Positions 1 through 7,399 of a stretch of 17,162 nt of DNA are shown here, piece by piece. The notes below the pieces were generated by a model. That model worked only from the letters and a program-made list of their open reading frames with translations. It did no database searches and had not been told where the DNA came from. The DNA is taken from NCBI GenBank assembly GCA_030835875.1, contig JAURQY010000035.1, forward strand, positions 1 through 17,162, read 5' to 3'. A program made the translations under genes and the position numbers. Within the stretch, counting starts at the first letter, position 1; each line of letters opens with the position of its first letter. Origin of the DNA: Nitriliruptorales bacterium. GTDB taxonomy: Bacteria > Actinomycetota > Nitriliruptoria > Nitriliruptorales > Nitriliruptoraceae.

Positions 1-181
1 CCTCGGCGACCGCGCCGCGCGTCAGCTCGTCGAGCACGGGGCGCAGCGACTCCGGCGTCAGCGGCGGCTGCTCCGGCGCCGAGGTCCGGTCGCGACGCGC
101 GAGTGCGAGCCCGGCGATGAGGCCGCCGGCGCCGAGGGCGACGCCGAGCACGAGCAGGATGAGGAGGGTCGAGGTGTCCAT
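1..181 (-). CDS. rmuC: Probable RmuC family protein, N-terminal part (runs off the window)
   Basis: Only the first 60 codons are present; the reading frame is open to the window edge. The protein starts MDTSTLLILLVLGVALGAGG, so residues 4-28 form one hydrophobic membrane-anchor helix. An Ala-Arg-Arg boundary and a polar segment beginning TSAPEQPPLTPESLRPVLDE follow. RmuC proteins (DNA recombination/limiting, PF02646) typically have such an N-terminal anchor followed by a coiled coil and a nuclease-like domain, but those diagnostic parts lie outside the window. The ATG is 9 bp beyond the stop of the upstream threonine aldolase gene, suggesting co-transcription; no strong Shine-Dalgarno sequence is visible. 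Any other single-pass membrane protein with this layout remains possible. Confidence 0.5.
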   Translation of the reverse strand, partial: MDTSTLLILLVLGVALGAGGLIAGLALARRDRTSAPEQPPLTPESLRPVLDELTRGAVAE

Positions 182-190
182 GTCAGGAGC

Positions 191-1234
191 CTACGAGCCG
201 CCTGCGATGGACCGCCCGAGCTCCGCCGCGAACGCCTCGAGCGCCCGCTCGACCCCGGAGGCGTCGACGTCGAGGTGCGTGATCGCGCGCAGCCGCCCGT
301 GGACGACGCTGAGGCGCACGCCCCGGCGCAGCAGCGCCGCCTGCAGCTCCACGGCATCGCGACCGATCGGGCGCGGGTCGACGAAGAGGATGTTGGTCGC
401 GGGTGGCGTGACGTCGAGGCCGAGCCCGACGAGCCCGTCATGCAGGCGTCGGAGGTTCGCATGGTCGTCGGCGAGCCGATCGACGTTGTGGTCGAGCGCG
501 TGCAGGCAGCCGGCCGCCATCATCCCGGCCTGGCGCATCGCGCCGCCGAAGCGGTGCTTGAAGCGCCATGCACGTTCGATGAACGCGTGCGAGCCGGCGA
601 GCACCGCTCCGAACGGTGCGCCGAGCCCCTTGGTGAAGTCGATCCAGATCGAGTCGACGCCGCTCCCCCAGCGCGCCGCGTCGACGCCGGTCGCGACGAC
701 CGCGTTCATCAGCCGCGCACCGTCGACATGCACCGGTACGTCGCGCTCGTGCGCCGCCGCGACGACCGCATCGTAGGTCTCGAGCGGCCACAGGCTGCCG
801 CCGCCGAAGTTGTGCGTCTGCTCGAGCGCGACGAGGCCGAGCTGCGGCCAGTAGTTCGAGGGCTCCGCGTGCGCCGCGACGACGGCGTCCGGTCCGAACA
901 CGCCTCGCTCGCCGTCGACGACCTCGACCTGCACGCCGGCGGCGAGCGCCGATCCGCCGGCCTCCGCACGGGCGATGTGCGCCGCACGGTCGAGGAGGAC
1001 GAGCTGGCCTGGTTCGGTGTGCGTCGCGACCGCGACGAGGTTGCACATCAGGCCCGACGGCAGGAACACCGCCGCCTCCTGCCCGAGGAGCGTCGCGACC
1101 CGCTCGCACAGCGCGTTGACCGTGGGGTCGGCCCGCTGCTGCTCGTCGCCGACCTCGGCCGCGACCATCGCGGCGCGCATCGCGTCCGTCGGGCGCGTCT
1201 GCGTGTCGCTCGAGAGCTCGACGACGTCGGACAT
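191..1234 (-). CDS. Low-specificity L-threonine aldolase (PLP-dependent beta-eliminating lyase family)
   Basis: A 347-residue fold-type I PLP enzyme (PF01212) expected to cleave L-threonine or L-allo-threonine to glycine and acetaldehyde in the cytoplasm. The N-terminus reads LSSDTQTRPTDAMRAAM, matching the family's (R)SDTxTRPT signature at residues 7-20 with Ser where Arg is common. His86 (AAHIARAEAGG) matches the conserved active-site His. HVDGAR at 169-174 carries the PLP-binding Asp171, and DFTKGLGAP at 199-207 carries the Schiff-base Lys202. Length fits the family (about 330-350). I chose the ATG at 1234 because AGGAG lies about 6 bases upstream and the signature follows at once; a longer in-frame start at 1315 adds 27 residues foreign to the family. 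The downstream gene starts 9 bp after the stop. Confidence 0.9.
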   Translation of the reverse strand: MSDVVELSSDTQTRPTDAMRAAMVAAEVGDEQQRADPTVNALCERVATLLGQEAAVFLPSGLMCNLVAVATHTEPGQLVLLDRAAHIARAEAGGSALAAGVQVEVVDGERGVFGPDAVVAAHAEPSNYWPQLGLVALEQTHNFGGGSLWPLETYDAVVAAAHERDVPVHVDGARLMNAVVATGVDAARWGSGVDSIWIDFTKGLGAPFGAVLAGSHAFIERAWRFKHRFGGAMRQAGMMAAGCLHALDHNVDRLADDHANLRRLHDGLVGLGLDVTPPATNILFVDPRPIGRDAVELQAALLRRGVRLSVVHGRLRAITHLDVDASGVERALEAFAAELGRSIAGGS

Positions 1235-1338
1235 GGTGGCTCCTCGAGGACCTCCGGCGGATGCTCGGACGCTACCGTCGGGCGGACCGCGCGGGACGGA
1301 CCGCGACAGCCTCACGAGGGCATCACGAGGAGGACGAC
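1235..1338. promoter_or_regulatory. Divergent intergenic region between threonine aldolase and aldo/keto reductase
   Basis: 104 bp separate two divergent starts. Two short -10-like hexamers overlap: TACCGT at 1273-1278 for the plus strand and TAGCGT at 1274-1269 for the minus strand. No convincing -35 element accompanies either. Shine-Dalgarno sequences for both genes are clear: GAGGAGGA at 1327-1334 for the plus gene and AGGAG near 1240-1245 (read on the minus strand) for the other. The promoter positions are tentative. Confidence 0.35.
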
Positions 1339-2409
1339 GTGCGCAGACGGGTGCTCGGCTCCAGCGGGATGCTCGTCACGGAGTTCACGCTCGGGGCGAT
1401 GACCTTCGGTGCGGAGACGCCGGAGGACGAGACGCACGCGATCCTCGACGCGTTCGTCGCTGCGGGCGGCGACACGATCGACTGCGCCGACGTCTACGCG
1501 GAGGGTCGCAGTGAGGAGTACGTCGGTCGCTGGATGAAGGCGCGCGGCAACCGCGACGACATCGTGCTGCTCACCAAGGGCCGCTTCCGCGTCGACCCCG
1601 CCTCCGGCCCCAACGAGTTCGGCCTGTCGCGCCGGCACCTGACCCGTGCGCTCGACGCGAGCCTGCGGCGCCTCGGCGTCGACCACATCGACCTCTACCA
1701 GGTCCACGCCTGGGACCCGCACACGCCGCCGGAGCAGTGGCTGCAGACGCTCGACGCGTTCGTGCGCTCAGGGAAGGTGCGCGAGGTCGGCGTGTCGAAC
1801 CTGAACGGCTGGCAGCTGCAGCGCGCCATCATGCTCGCGCGCCAGGAGGGGCTCGCGCCGATCGTGTCGCTGCAGCCGCAGTACAACCTGCTCGCCCGTG
1901 AGGTCGAGTGGGAGCTGCTGGACCTGTGCGAGCTCGAGGGGCTGGGCCTCCTGCCGTGGTCGCCGCTCGGTGGTGGCTGGCTGACCGGCAAGTACCGCCG
2001 CGAGGTGGTGGCAGCCGGCGGATCGGACGTCCCGACCGGCGCGACACGCCTCGGTGAGAACCCGGGGCGCGGCGTCGAGTCGTGGTTCAAGCGCAACGAC
2101 GACCGTGTGCACGCCATCGTCGACGAGGTCGTCGCGATCGCCGAGGCGCGCGGCATCACGCCGTCGCAGGTCGCGCTCGCGTGGGTGAACGGACGGCGCA
2201 CCGTCGCCTCGACCATCCTCGGCGTCCGTACCGTCGCGCAGCTCGAGGACGACCTCGGCGCGGTCGGTCTCGTGCTCGATGCGGACGAGACCGCGCGGCT
2301 CGACGCCGTCAGCGAGCCGCAGCTCCCCGACTACCCGTACGGCTTCCTGTCGCGCGCGTCGCAGGCGCGCCAGGACGCGCTCGCGGACCCGTCGGCACCG
2401 ACCGCGTGA
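1339..2409 (+). CDS. Aldo/keto reductase (NADPH-dependent oxidoreductase)
   Basis: A 356-residue AKR-superfamily (PF00248) TIM-barrel protein, probably reducing aldehydes or ketones with NADPH; the substrate is unknown. The catalytic tetrad is visible: Asp48 and Tyr53 in DCADVYAEGRSEE, Lys80 in LLTKGRF, and His123 in IDLYQVHAWD. The start RRRVLGSSGMLVTEFTLGAM is the typical first strand, and the C-terminal half has the cofactor-binding pattern (LPWSPLGGGWLTGKY; STILGVRTVAQLEDDL). It resembles the YajO/AKR11-12-like group of single-domain reductases. The GTG at 1339 was chosen because GAGGAGGA ends 4 bases upstream and the family N-terminus starts there; an upstream ATG at 1261 would add 26 unrelated residues. 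It overlaps the next small ORF by four bases (GTGA). Confidence 0.92.
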   Translation: MRRRVLGSSGMLVTEFTLGAMTFGAETPEDETHAILDAFVAAGGDTIDCADVYAEGRSEEYVGRWMKARGNRDDIVLLTKGRFRVDPASGPNEFGLSRRHLTRALDASLRRLGVDHIDLYQVHAWDPHTPPEQWLQTLDAFVRSGKVREVGVSNLNGWQLQRAIMLARQEGLAPIVSLQPQYNLLAREVEWELLDLCELEGLGLLPWSPLGGGWLTGKYRREVVAAGGSDVPTGATRLGENPGRGVESWFKRNDDRVHAIVDEVVAIAEARGITPSQVALAWVNGRRTVASTILGVRTVAQLEDDLGAVGLVLDADETARLDAVSEPQLPDYPYGFLSRASQARQDALADPSAPTA

Positions 2410-2720
2410 GCGGACCGCACGCGACGCCCGCTCCGGCGCTGATGGAGACGGCGCGCATCTGGTTCGACGCCGACACGTGCCCGGCGGTCGTCGTCGAGGA
2501 CGACGGGCGGCGGTTCGTGCTCGTCGAGGACGACGGACGCGGTCCTGGTCGCCTGCCCCTGCTCGAACGCGCGACGTCCGTGCGCGACGCGGCGCGCGTG
2601 GCGCAGGTGCTCGCCGAGGGGCTCGCCGCCTGCGACTTCCCGCCGAACGGCGACGGCGCGTCGCCGTCGCACGTCAGCGCGGCGCTCCGGGCCCACGGCC
2701 TCGACCCCGACGACCTCTAG
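2406..2720 (+). CDS. Small hypothetical protein coupled to the aldo/keto reductase
   Basis: A 104-residue ORF read from GTG at 2406, which overlaps the reductase stop as GTGA and suggests translational coupling. An alternative ATG at 2442 gives 92 residues starting METARIWFDADTC. I do not recognise the family. It is acidic and has no membrane segment or signal peptide. It contains an internal repeat, VVVEDDGRRF followed by VLVEDDGRGP, encoded by an exact 16-bp direct repeat 30 bp apart (2491-2506 and 2521-2536). The C-terminus (SPSHVSAALRAHGLDPDDL) is predicted helical. Codon bias in the third position matches its neighbours, which supports real coding. Its stop lies 22 bp from the convergent metY stop. 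Confidence 0.6.
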   Translation: MSGPHATPAPALMETARIWFDADTCPAVVVEDDGRRFVLVEDDGRGPGRLPLLERATSVRDAARVAQVLAEGLAACDFPPNGDGASPSHVSAALRAHGLDPDDL

Positions 2721-2742
2721 GCGGCGGAGGCATCAGGACCGC

Positions 2743-4011
2743 TCACGCGGCGAGCGCCCGATCGAGGTCCGCGAGGATGTCGTCGAGATGCTCGATGCCG
2801 ACGCACAGGCGCAGCATCCCTGGCGTGACGCCCGCGGCGAGCTGCTCCTCGGGCGTGAGCTGCCGGTGCGTCGTCGACGCCGGGTGCGCGGCGAGCGACT
2901 TCGTGTCCCCGATGTTGACGAGCCGCGTGAAGAGCTCGAGCCGGTCGTAGAAGCGCACGGCCGCCTCGTGCCCACCGTCGACCTCGAACGACAGCAGTGC
3001 CGACGGACGACCACCCGTGTACTTCTGTGCGAGCGCGTGGTACGGCGACGACGGGAGCCCCGCGTAGTCGACGCGCGTCACGCGCGGATGCGCGGCGAGA
3101 TGCTCGGCGACGGCCTGCGCGTTGGTCACGTGCCGCTCCATGCGCAGGTGCAGCGTCTCGAGCCCCTGGAGCAGCTGCCAGGCGGCCATCGGCGAGATCG
3201 CCGCACCCGTGTTGCGCAGCGGAACGGTGCGCGCGCGTCCGATGAACGCCGCGGGTCCGAGCGCCTCGGTGTAGACGACACCGTGATAGGCAGGCTCGGG
3301 CTCGGAGAGCATCGGGAAGCGGTCGGCGTGCTCGGCCCACGGGAAGGTGCCCGCGTCGACGATCATGCCGCCGAGCGTCGTGCCATGGCCGCCGATGTAC
3401 TTCGTGAGCGAGTGCACGACGATGTCCGCACCCCAGGCGATCGGCTTCATGAGCGCCGGTGTGGGGACGGTCGAGTCGACGATGACGGGCACGCCATGCC
3501 GGTGGGCCATCGTCGCGATCGCCTCGAGGTCGGGGATGTTGCCCGCCGGGTTGCCGATCGACTCGAGGTAGACGGCGGCGGTGCGCTCGTCGATGAGCGC
3601 CTCGAGCGAGGCCGGTGCGTCGTCGGGGGCGAAGCGCACGTCGATGCCGAGCGCAGGCAGCTGGTGGGCGAACAGCGTGTAGGTCCCGCCGTAGAGCTGC
3701 GGGACGCTGACGATGTTGCTGCCGGCGCGCGCGATCGTGAGGATCGCGTAGGTGATCGCCGCGGACCCCGCAGCGGTCGCGAGCCCGGCGATCCCGCCCT
3801 CGAGCGCGGCGAGCCGCTGCTCGAGCACGTCCTGCGTCGGGTTCATGATGCGCGTGTAGATGTTGCCGGGGACCTTCAGGTCGAACAGGTCCGCGCCGTG
3901 CTGCGCGTCGTCGAAGGCGTAGGCGACCGTCTGGTAGATCGGGACGGCGACCGCCTTCGTGGTCGGGTCCGGCGTGTAGCCGTGGTGCAGGGCGAGGGTC
4001 TCGTCACGCAT
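2743..4011 (-). CDS. metY: O-acetylhomoserine aminocarboxypropyltransferase / sulfhydrylase
   Basis: A 422-residue Cys/Met-metabolism PLP enzyme (PF01053) that makes homocysteine from O-acetyl-L-homoserine and sulfide. Characteristic segments, in order: LALHHGYTPDPTTKAVAVPI at the N-terminus; YTRIMNPTQDVLEQRLAALEGG at 52-73 (phosphate-binding Tyr/Arg of the neighbouring subunit); PQLYGGTYTLF with stacking Tyr107; PVIVDSTVPTPAL with PLP-binding Asp179; and HSLTKYIGGHG with the Schiff-base Lys204. The length and the first two motifs favour MetY over cystathionine gamma-synthase. The ATG at 4011 has GGAG 8 bases upstream; the longer frame from 4044 adds 11 Arg-rich residues. No SAM riboswitch core is recognisable in the 135-bp leader. 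Near its stop it converges with the small plus-strand ORF. Confidence 0.93.
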   Translation of the reverse strand: MRDETLALHHGYTPDPTTKAVAVPIYQTVAYAFDDAQHGADLFDLKVPGNIYTRIMNPTQDVLEQRLAALEGGIAGLATAAGSAAITYAILTIARAGSNIVSVPQLYGGTYTLFAHQLPALGIDVRFAPDDAPASLEALIDERTAAVYLESIGNPAGNIPDLEAIATMAHRHGVPVIVDSTVPTPALMKPIAWGADIVVHSLTKYIGGHGTTLGGMIVDAGTFPWAEHADRFPMLSEPEPAYHGVVYTEALGPAAFIGRARTVPLRNTGAAISPMAAWQLLQGLETLHLRMERHVTNAQAVAEHLAAHPRVTRVDYAGLPSSPYHALAQKYTGGRPSALLSFEVDGGHEAAVRFYDRLELFTRLVNIGDTKSLAAHPASTTHRQLTPEEQLAAGVTPGMLRLCVGIEHLDDILADLDRALAA

Positions 4012-4146
4012 GGTCGGTCTCCGGCGGAAGGCCCTGCGGGCCACGTGGTCGGTGCGGTGCTGGCGGACGGACCCTAGACGGGCGGACCGCCCGCCGCCCC
4101 GGGCCCGGAGGGCGAACGGTGCGGACCCGATGCGTTCGGCACGCGG
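4012..4146 (-). promoter_or_regulatory. metY leader with candidate promoter and two palindromes
   Basis: Read on the minus strand, a -10-like TAGGGT lies at 4076-4071. A 15-nt palindrome, CGGGCGGaCCGCCCG, lies just upstream at 4079-4093, and a second one, GGCCCtgcGGGCC, at 4030-4042 in the presumed leader before the Shine-Dalgarno sequence. No good -35 is seen. The palindromes could be an operator or weak hairpins; GC-rich DNA makes such repeats common, so confidence is modest. Confidence 0.35.
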
Positions 4147-4767
4147 TCAGCGGTCCTCGGGACCGATCGTCCGCAGGACCCGTGCGGGGCTGCCGACCGC
4201 GACGACACCCGGTGGCAGATCGCGGGTCACGACCGCTCCCGCGCCGACGACGGTGCCCGCGCCGATCGTCACGCCGGGCAGCACGATGACGCCACCACCG
4301 AGCCAGACTCCGTCCTCGAGCACGATCGGCTCGCCCCACTCCTCCATCGCCGCGCGGGCCGCCCGGTCGATCGGATGCGTGGCCGTGAGCAGCTGGACCC
4401 GGGGCGCGATCTGGCAGTCCGCGCCGATCGTCACGGGCGCGACGTCGAGGATCACCGCGTCGAAGTTGATGAACGACCGGTCACCGAGATGCACGTTGTA
4501 GCCGTAGTCGACGCGGAGCGGCGGGACGACCGAGGCGCCGTCGCCGAGCGTCCCGAGCAGGCGCGCGAGCACCTCGCGCCGGACGGACTCCTCCCCCGTC
4601 GGGAGGTCGTTGAGCTCGCGGCTCACCTCGTAGGCGCGCGCACGGTCCGCGACGAGCACCGGGTGATCACCCCGGTAGCGCTCACCGGCGGTCATGCGCC
4701 GACGCGCCTCCTCACCATCCGTCGCGAGGTACGCGTCGGCGTCGAAGGCTCGCTCAGACGTTGACAC
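4147..4767 (-). CDS. Maltose/galactoside-type O-acetyltransferase (left-handed beta-helix)
   Basis: A 206-residue acetyl-CoA-dependent sugar O-acetyltransferase of the Maa/LacA type. The Mac domain (MTAGERYRGDHPVLVADRAR) starts at residue 25. The hexapeptide-repeat beta-helix follows: VDYGYNVHLGDRSFINFDA, ILDVAPVTIGADCQIAPRVQ, then TATHPID with the likely catalytic His131, VWLGGGVIVLPGVTIGAG, and the ending VVTRDLPPGVVAVGSPARVL. The sugar acceptor cannot be told. The GTG at 4767 overlaps the aldehyde dehydrogenase stop by 14 bp, so translation is probably coupled. A later ATG at 4695 starts exactly at the Mac domain but has its GAGGAG about 12 bases away, so the true start is uncertain. Confidence 0.87.
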   Translation of the reverse strand: MSTSERAFDADAYLATDGEEARRRMTAGERYRGDHPVLVADRARAYEVSRELNDLPTGEESVRREVLARLLGTLGDGASVVPPLRVDYGYNVHLGDRSFINFDAVILDVAPVTIGADCQIAPRVQLLTATHPIDRAARAAMEEWGEPIVLEDGVWLGGGVIVLPGVTIGAGTVVGAGAVVTRDLPPGVVAVGSPARVLRTIGPEDR

Positions 4768-6124
4768 GGATGCTCTTCGCGTTCATGAACTCGCGCATGC
4801 CCTCCTCGGCGAGCTCCCGGCCGTGACCGGACGCCTTCACCCCGCCGAACGGCATGCGCACGTCGGAGATGTTCATCGCGTTGATGGTGACCATGCCAGC
4901 GTCGATGCGCGCTGCAATCCGCTCGGCGCGCTCGACGTCCGCGCTCCACACGGCGCTGCCGAGGCCGTACTCGGTGTCGTTCGCAGCGGCGACCGCCTCC
5001 TCCTCGCCGTCGACCACGATGATCGCGCCGGCCGGGCCGAACGTCTCCTCGTCACCGACCGCATGCTCGCGCGTGACCCCGGTGAGCAGCGTCGGCGCGA
5101 AGAAGAAGCCGGGCCCGTCGACGCGACCGCCGGGGACGACGACGCGCGCGCCGGCCTCGACGCTGCGAGCGACCTGGCGCTCGAGCTCGTCACGGAGGTC
5201 GTCGCGCGCCATCGGCCCGACGGTGGTCGCCGCGTCCCGTGGGTCGCCCATGACATTCGCGGTGAGCTGCGCAGCCATCGCCTCGGTGAACGCATCGGCG
5301 ACGGTGCGGTCGACGATGAACCGCTTCGCGGAGATGCAGCTCTGCCCGCAGTTGACGAGCCGTGCGTCGGCGGCGGTCCGGCCGGCGCGCTCGACGTCAG
5401 CGTCTGCGAGGACGACGTACGGGTCGGAGCCGCCGAGCTCGAGGACCGTGCGCTTCCCGTTCGCGCCGGCGACGGCCGCGACGGCACGCCCGCCACGCGT
5501 GGAGCCGGTGAACGAGACGCCCTGGATGCGGACGTCGGCGATGACGCCGGCGATCACGTCCGGCTCGGCGCGCAGCGTCTGCACGACACCCTCGGGGATC
5601 CCCGCCTCACGCACGGCGGCGACGATCGCCTCACCGGTCCCCATCGTGTTCGGCGCGCTCTTGAGCACGATCGTGTTCCCACCGGCGACGACCGGCGCGA
5701 TCATGCGGATCGGCTGCCAGTACGGGAAGTTCCACGGCATGATCGCGAGGACCGTGCCGATCGGGTCATAGCGCACGTAGTCGCGCAGCCCACCGAGCCC
5801 CTCGACGGCACGCGGAGCGAGGAAGCGCTCGGCGTTCGCGACGTAGTAGCGGATCCCGTCCACGCACTTCATGACCTCGGCGCGCGCCTGCCCGAGCGGC
5901 TTCCCCATCTCCGAGGTGAGCAGCAGCGCGAGCTGCTCGACGTCCCGCTCGAACACGTCGGCGAGCGCCGCGAGTCCTGCCACACGCTCGTCGAGCGGGG
6001 TCGTGCGCCACCGCACGGAGGCGGCGTGGGCCGTCGCGAGCAGCTGCTCGACCTCGGCGGGCGTGTGCGCCGGACGCTCTGCGAGCAGGCTGCCGGTCGA
6101 GGGGTCGATCGAGCGGTAGGTCAT
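4754..6124 (-). CDS. NAD(P)-dependent aldehyde dehydrogenase, succinate-semialdehyde dehydrogenase (Sad/YneI)-like
   Basis: A 456-residue aldehyde dehydrogenase (PF00171). MPWNFPYWQPIRM at 129-141 holds the oxyanion Asn132; Lys155 (TIVLKSAPN) binds the cofactor; FTGSTRGG at 205-212 is the Rossmann loop; ELGGSDPYVVL holds Glu229; and NCGQSCISAKRF holds the nucleophile Cys263. GSDPYVVLADAD, MGDPRD, GPMARDDLRDEL and the length closely recall E. coli Sad (YneI), so succinate semialdehyde or a similar short aldehyde is the likely substrate. The ATG at 6124 has GGAG 6 bases upstream and begins the family N-terminus TYRSIDPSTG. The divergent TetR-type gene, whose start is 53 bp away, probably controls it. 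Confidence 0.9.
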   Translation of the reverse strand: MTYRSIDPSTGSLLAERPAHTPAEVEQLLATAHAASVRWRTTPLDERVAGLAALADVFERDVEQLALLLTSEMGKPLGQARAEVMKCVDGIRYYVANAERFLAPRAVEGLGGLRDYVRYDPIGTVLAIMPWNFPYWQPIRMIAPVVAGGNTIVLKSAPNTMGTGEAIVAAVREAGIPEGVVQTLRAEPDVIAGVIADVRIQGVSFTGSTRGGRAVAAVAGANGKRTVLELGGSDPYVVLADADVERAGRTAADARLVNCGQSCISAKRFIVDRTVADAFTEAMAAQLTANVMGDPRDAATTVGPMARDDLRDELERQVARSVEAGARVVVPGGRVDGPGFFFAPTLLTGVTREHAVGDEETFGPAGAIIVVDGEEEAVAAANDTEYGLGSAVWSADVERAERIAARIDAGMVTINAMNISDVRMPFGGVKASGHGRELAEEGMREFMNAKSIRVNV

Positions 6125-6177
6125 CGTTGCTCCAAGGATGCCAGTGGTCGAAGAGCCCCTGAGGTTAGGCTCGGTCC
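6125..6177. promoter_or_regulatory. Overlapping divergent promoters of the aldehyde dehydrogenase and TetR-type genes
   Basis: In the 53-bp gap, a plus-strand -10 TAGGCT at 6166-6171 leaves exactly six bases before the ATG at 6178, the geometry of a leaderless transcript. A minus-strand -10-like TAACCT occupies 6167-6162 and shares bases 6166-6167 with it. Thus RNA polymerase could serve only one direction at a time. The -35 regions are weak for both. The short gap is a natural place for the TetR-type regulator to bind, but no clear long palindrome is visible. Confidence 0.5.
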
Positions 6178-6957
6178 ATGAAATCCTCCGTCCCACGTGA
6201 CCTGATGATGTTCCCTCCGCACGAGGGGGACGACGTCGCGTCCGTGTGGCTCGACTTCGGGGACGACCCGGAGCCCAGCAACCGGGACCGAATCGTCTAC
6301 CTCACGATGCGCGAGGTCGCGCTCGTCGGCCCGGCATCGTTCAACACGAGCGGCGTGTGCGACACGCTCGGCATCTCGTACCCGATGGTGAACTACTACT
6401 TCGGGAACCGGGACGGGCTCATCGCCGAGGCGGCCCACGCCACCTACATCCGCTACGTCGAGAAGCTGTGGCGGGCCGTCGCAGCAGCACCGCGGACCCC
6501 CGTCGACCGACTGCGCGCGTACCTGCGCGCGCACCTGCGCCTCAACGTGGAGATCCGGGGCTGGGGCGCGGTGCTCAACTACCCGATCTTCTCGTCGACC
6601 ATCGCGCAGCTCCTCGACGACCGCTTCGGCGAGGAGCACCGGCGCTACTTCGAGCTCAACATGGCTCGGCTCGGCCGGCTCATCCTCGACCTGTGGGACG
6701 AGCGCGTCAGCGACGACATCTACACGGTGGACCGCTTCCCCCGTGAGGCCCTAATCGCCAACCCGAGCGTCATCGAAGCGACCGCATCGCTCGCGTGGGC
6801 GACCATGGGCGTCGCTGTCTGGCGTGGAGGACGGCACACACCCTCGCGCGGCATCACCGAGCTCGAGGTGATGCAGGACGGCCTCGTCGACGCCTACACC
6901 GAGAACATGATCGAGTTCACGCGCTTCGCCCGCCCCGCAGCGCACCGTCCCGCCTGA
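6178..6957 (+). CDS. TetR/AcrR-family transcriptional regulator
   Basis: A 259-residue one-domain-plus-ligand-pocket regulator. After a 35-residue N-terminal extension, the TetR helix-turn-helix spans about residues 36-85. FNTSGVCDTLGISYPMVNYY at 55-74 followed by FGNRDGLIAEA matches the family pattern, in which the recognition helix ends in YYxFG/YHYFG and leads into xKxxLxxA. The rest is a helical ligand-binding domain of about 170 residues (TVDRLRAYLRAHL-like helix region, then FELNMARLGRLILDL). Ligand unknown. The start at 6178 is supported by the -10 six bases upstream rather than by a Shine-Dalgarno sequence; Met10 and Met11 are possible alternatives. Divergence from the aldehyde dehydrogenase suggests local control of that operon. 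Confidence 0.85.
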   Translation: MKSSVPRDLMMFPPHEGDDVASVWLDFGDDPEPSNRDRIVYLTMREVALVGPASFNTSGVCDTLGISYPMVNYYFGNRDGLIAEAAHATYIRYVEKLWRAVAAAPRTPVDRLRAYLRAHLRLNVEIRGWGAVLNYPIFSSTIAQLLDDRFGEEHRRYFELNMARLGRLILDLWDERVSDDIYTVDRFPREALIANPSVIEATASLAWATMGVAVWRGGRHTPSRGITELEVMQDGLVDAYTENMIEFTRFARPAAHRPA

Positions 6958-7072
6958 ACCGTCCACAGGTCTCGCTTCGGTTCGTCCTTCGTCGACCTTC
7001 ACGCGGTATGGTTCAGAGCCCATATCCGCCGCGGGATCCTCTGGACCGGGCGGCACGACCGGAGGAGCCTCA
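6958..7072 (+). promoter_or_regulatory. Antitoxin promoter region with inverted repeat over the -10 box
   Basis: 115 bp precede the XRE gene. TATGGT at 7007-7012 is a fair -10. It lies within an inverted repeat TATGG (7007-7011), 8-base spacer, CCATA (7020-7024), which straddles the expected start of transcription and would suit autorepression by the XRE protein. No good -35 is seen. The Shine-Dalgarno sequence GGAGGAG is at 7061-7067. Confidence 0.4.
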
Positions 7073-7399
7073 TTGGGGAGCCGCTTCGAGGAGTACGTCC
7101 GTGCGTTCGAGTCGACTGCTGATGAGCGCCAGCGTGCCGAGCTCGACGCCTTCCGGGCGCATCACCACCTCGCGGCCCAGTTCCGCGAACACCGCAAGCA
7201 TCGCGGGCTGACGCAGCACCAGCTCGCCGTTCGCATCGGGGTGGACCAGGCGGAGATCAGCCGACTCGAACGCGGTGAAGGGAACCCGACCGAGCACACC
7301 CTCCTCCGCGCCGCCCATGCGCTCGGCCTCACGCTGACGCTCGTGCCGACAGGAACGGCGTCCGTTCCGGACGGCGGGACTCCTAGCGAGCGCGTCTGA
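7073..7399 (+). CDS. XRE-family HTH protein, HigA-like antitoxin
   Basis: A 108-residue protein. An N-terminal helix (RFEEYVRAFESTADERQRAE) precedes a Cro/CI-type HTH (PF01381) at about residues 34-92: FREHRKHRGLTQHQLAVRIG, then VDQAEISRLERGEGNPTEHT and LLRAAHALGLTLTLVP. The GLTQ..LA..IGV.Q..ISR.E.G..NPT..TL pattern is the hallmark of HigA-type antitoxins, which bind a RelE-fold toxin and repress their own promoter. The start is TTG at 7073, with GGAGGAG ending 5 bases upstream. Its 3' end overlaps that of the toxin-like gene on the opposite strand by 17 bp. Pairing with that gene is inferred from families and proximity. Confidence 0.85.
   Translation: MGSRFEEYVRAFESTADERQRAELDAFRAHHHLAAQFREHRKHRGLTQHQLAVRIGVDQAEISRLERGEGNPTEHTLLRAAHALGLTLTLVPTGTASVPDGGTPSERV

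Noticed and set aside
4012..4146. SAM riboswitch upstream of metY
   Set aside because: I looked for the conserved SAM-I/SAM-IV core (GGCAACC-type internal loop) on the minus strand and found none; only simple palindromes are present.
4694..6181. 495-residue open frame on the plus strand
   Set aside because: It is the opposite-strand shadow of the aldehyde dehydrogenase gene; Arg/Asp/Val-rich composition without domains, a common artefact in GC-rich DNA.
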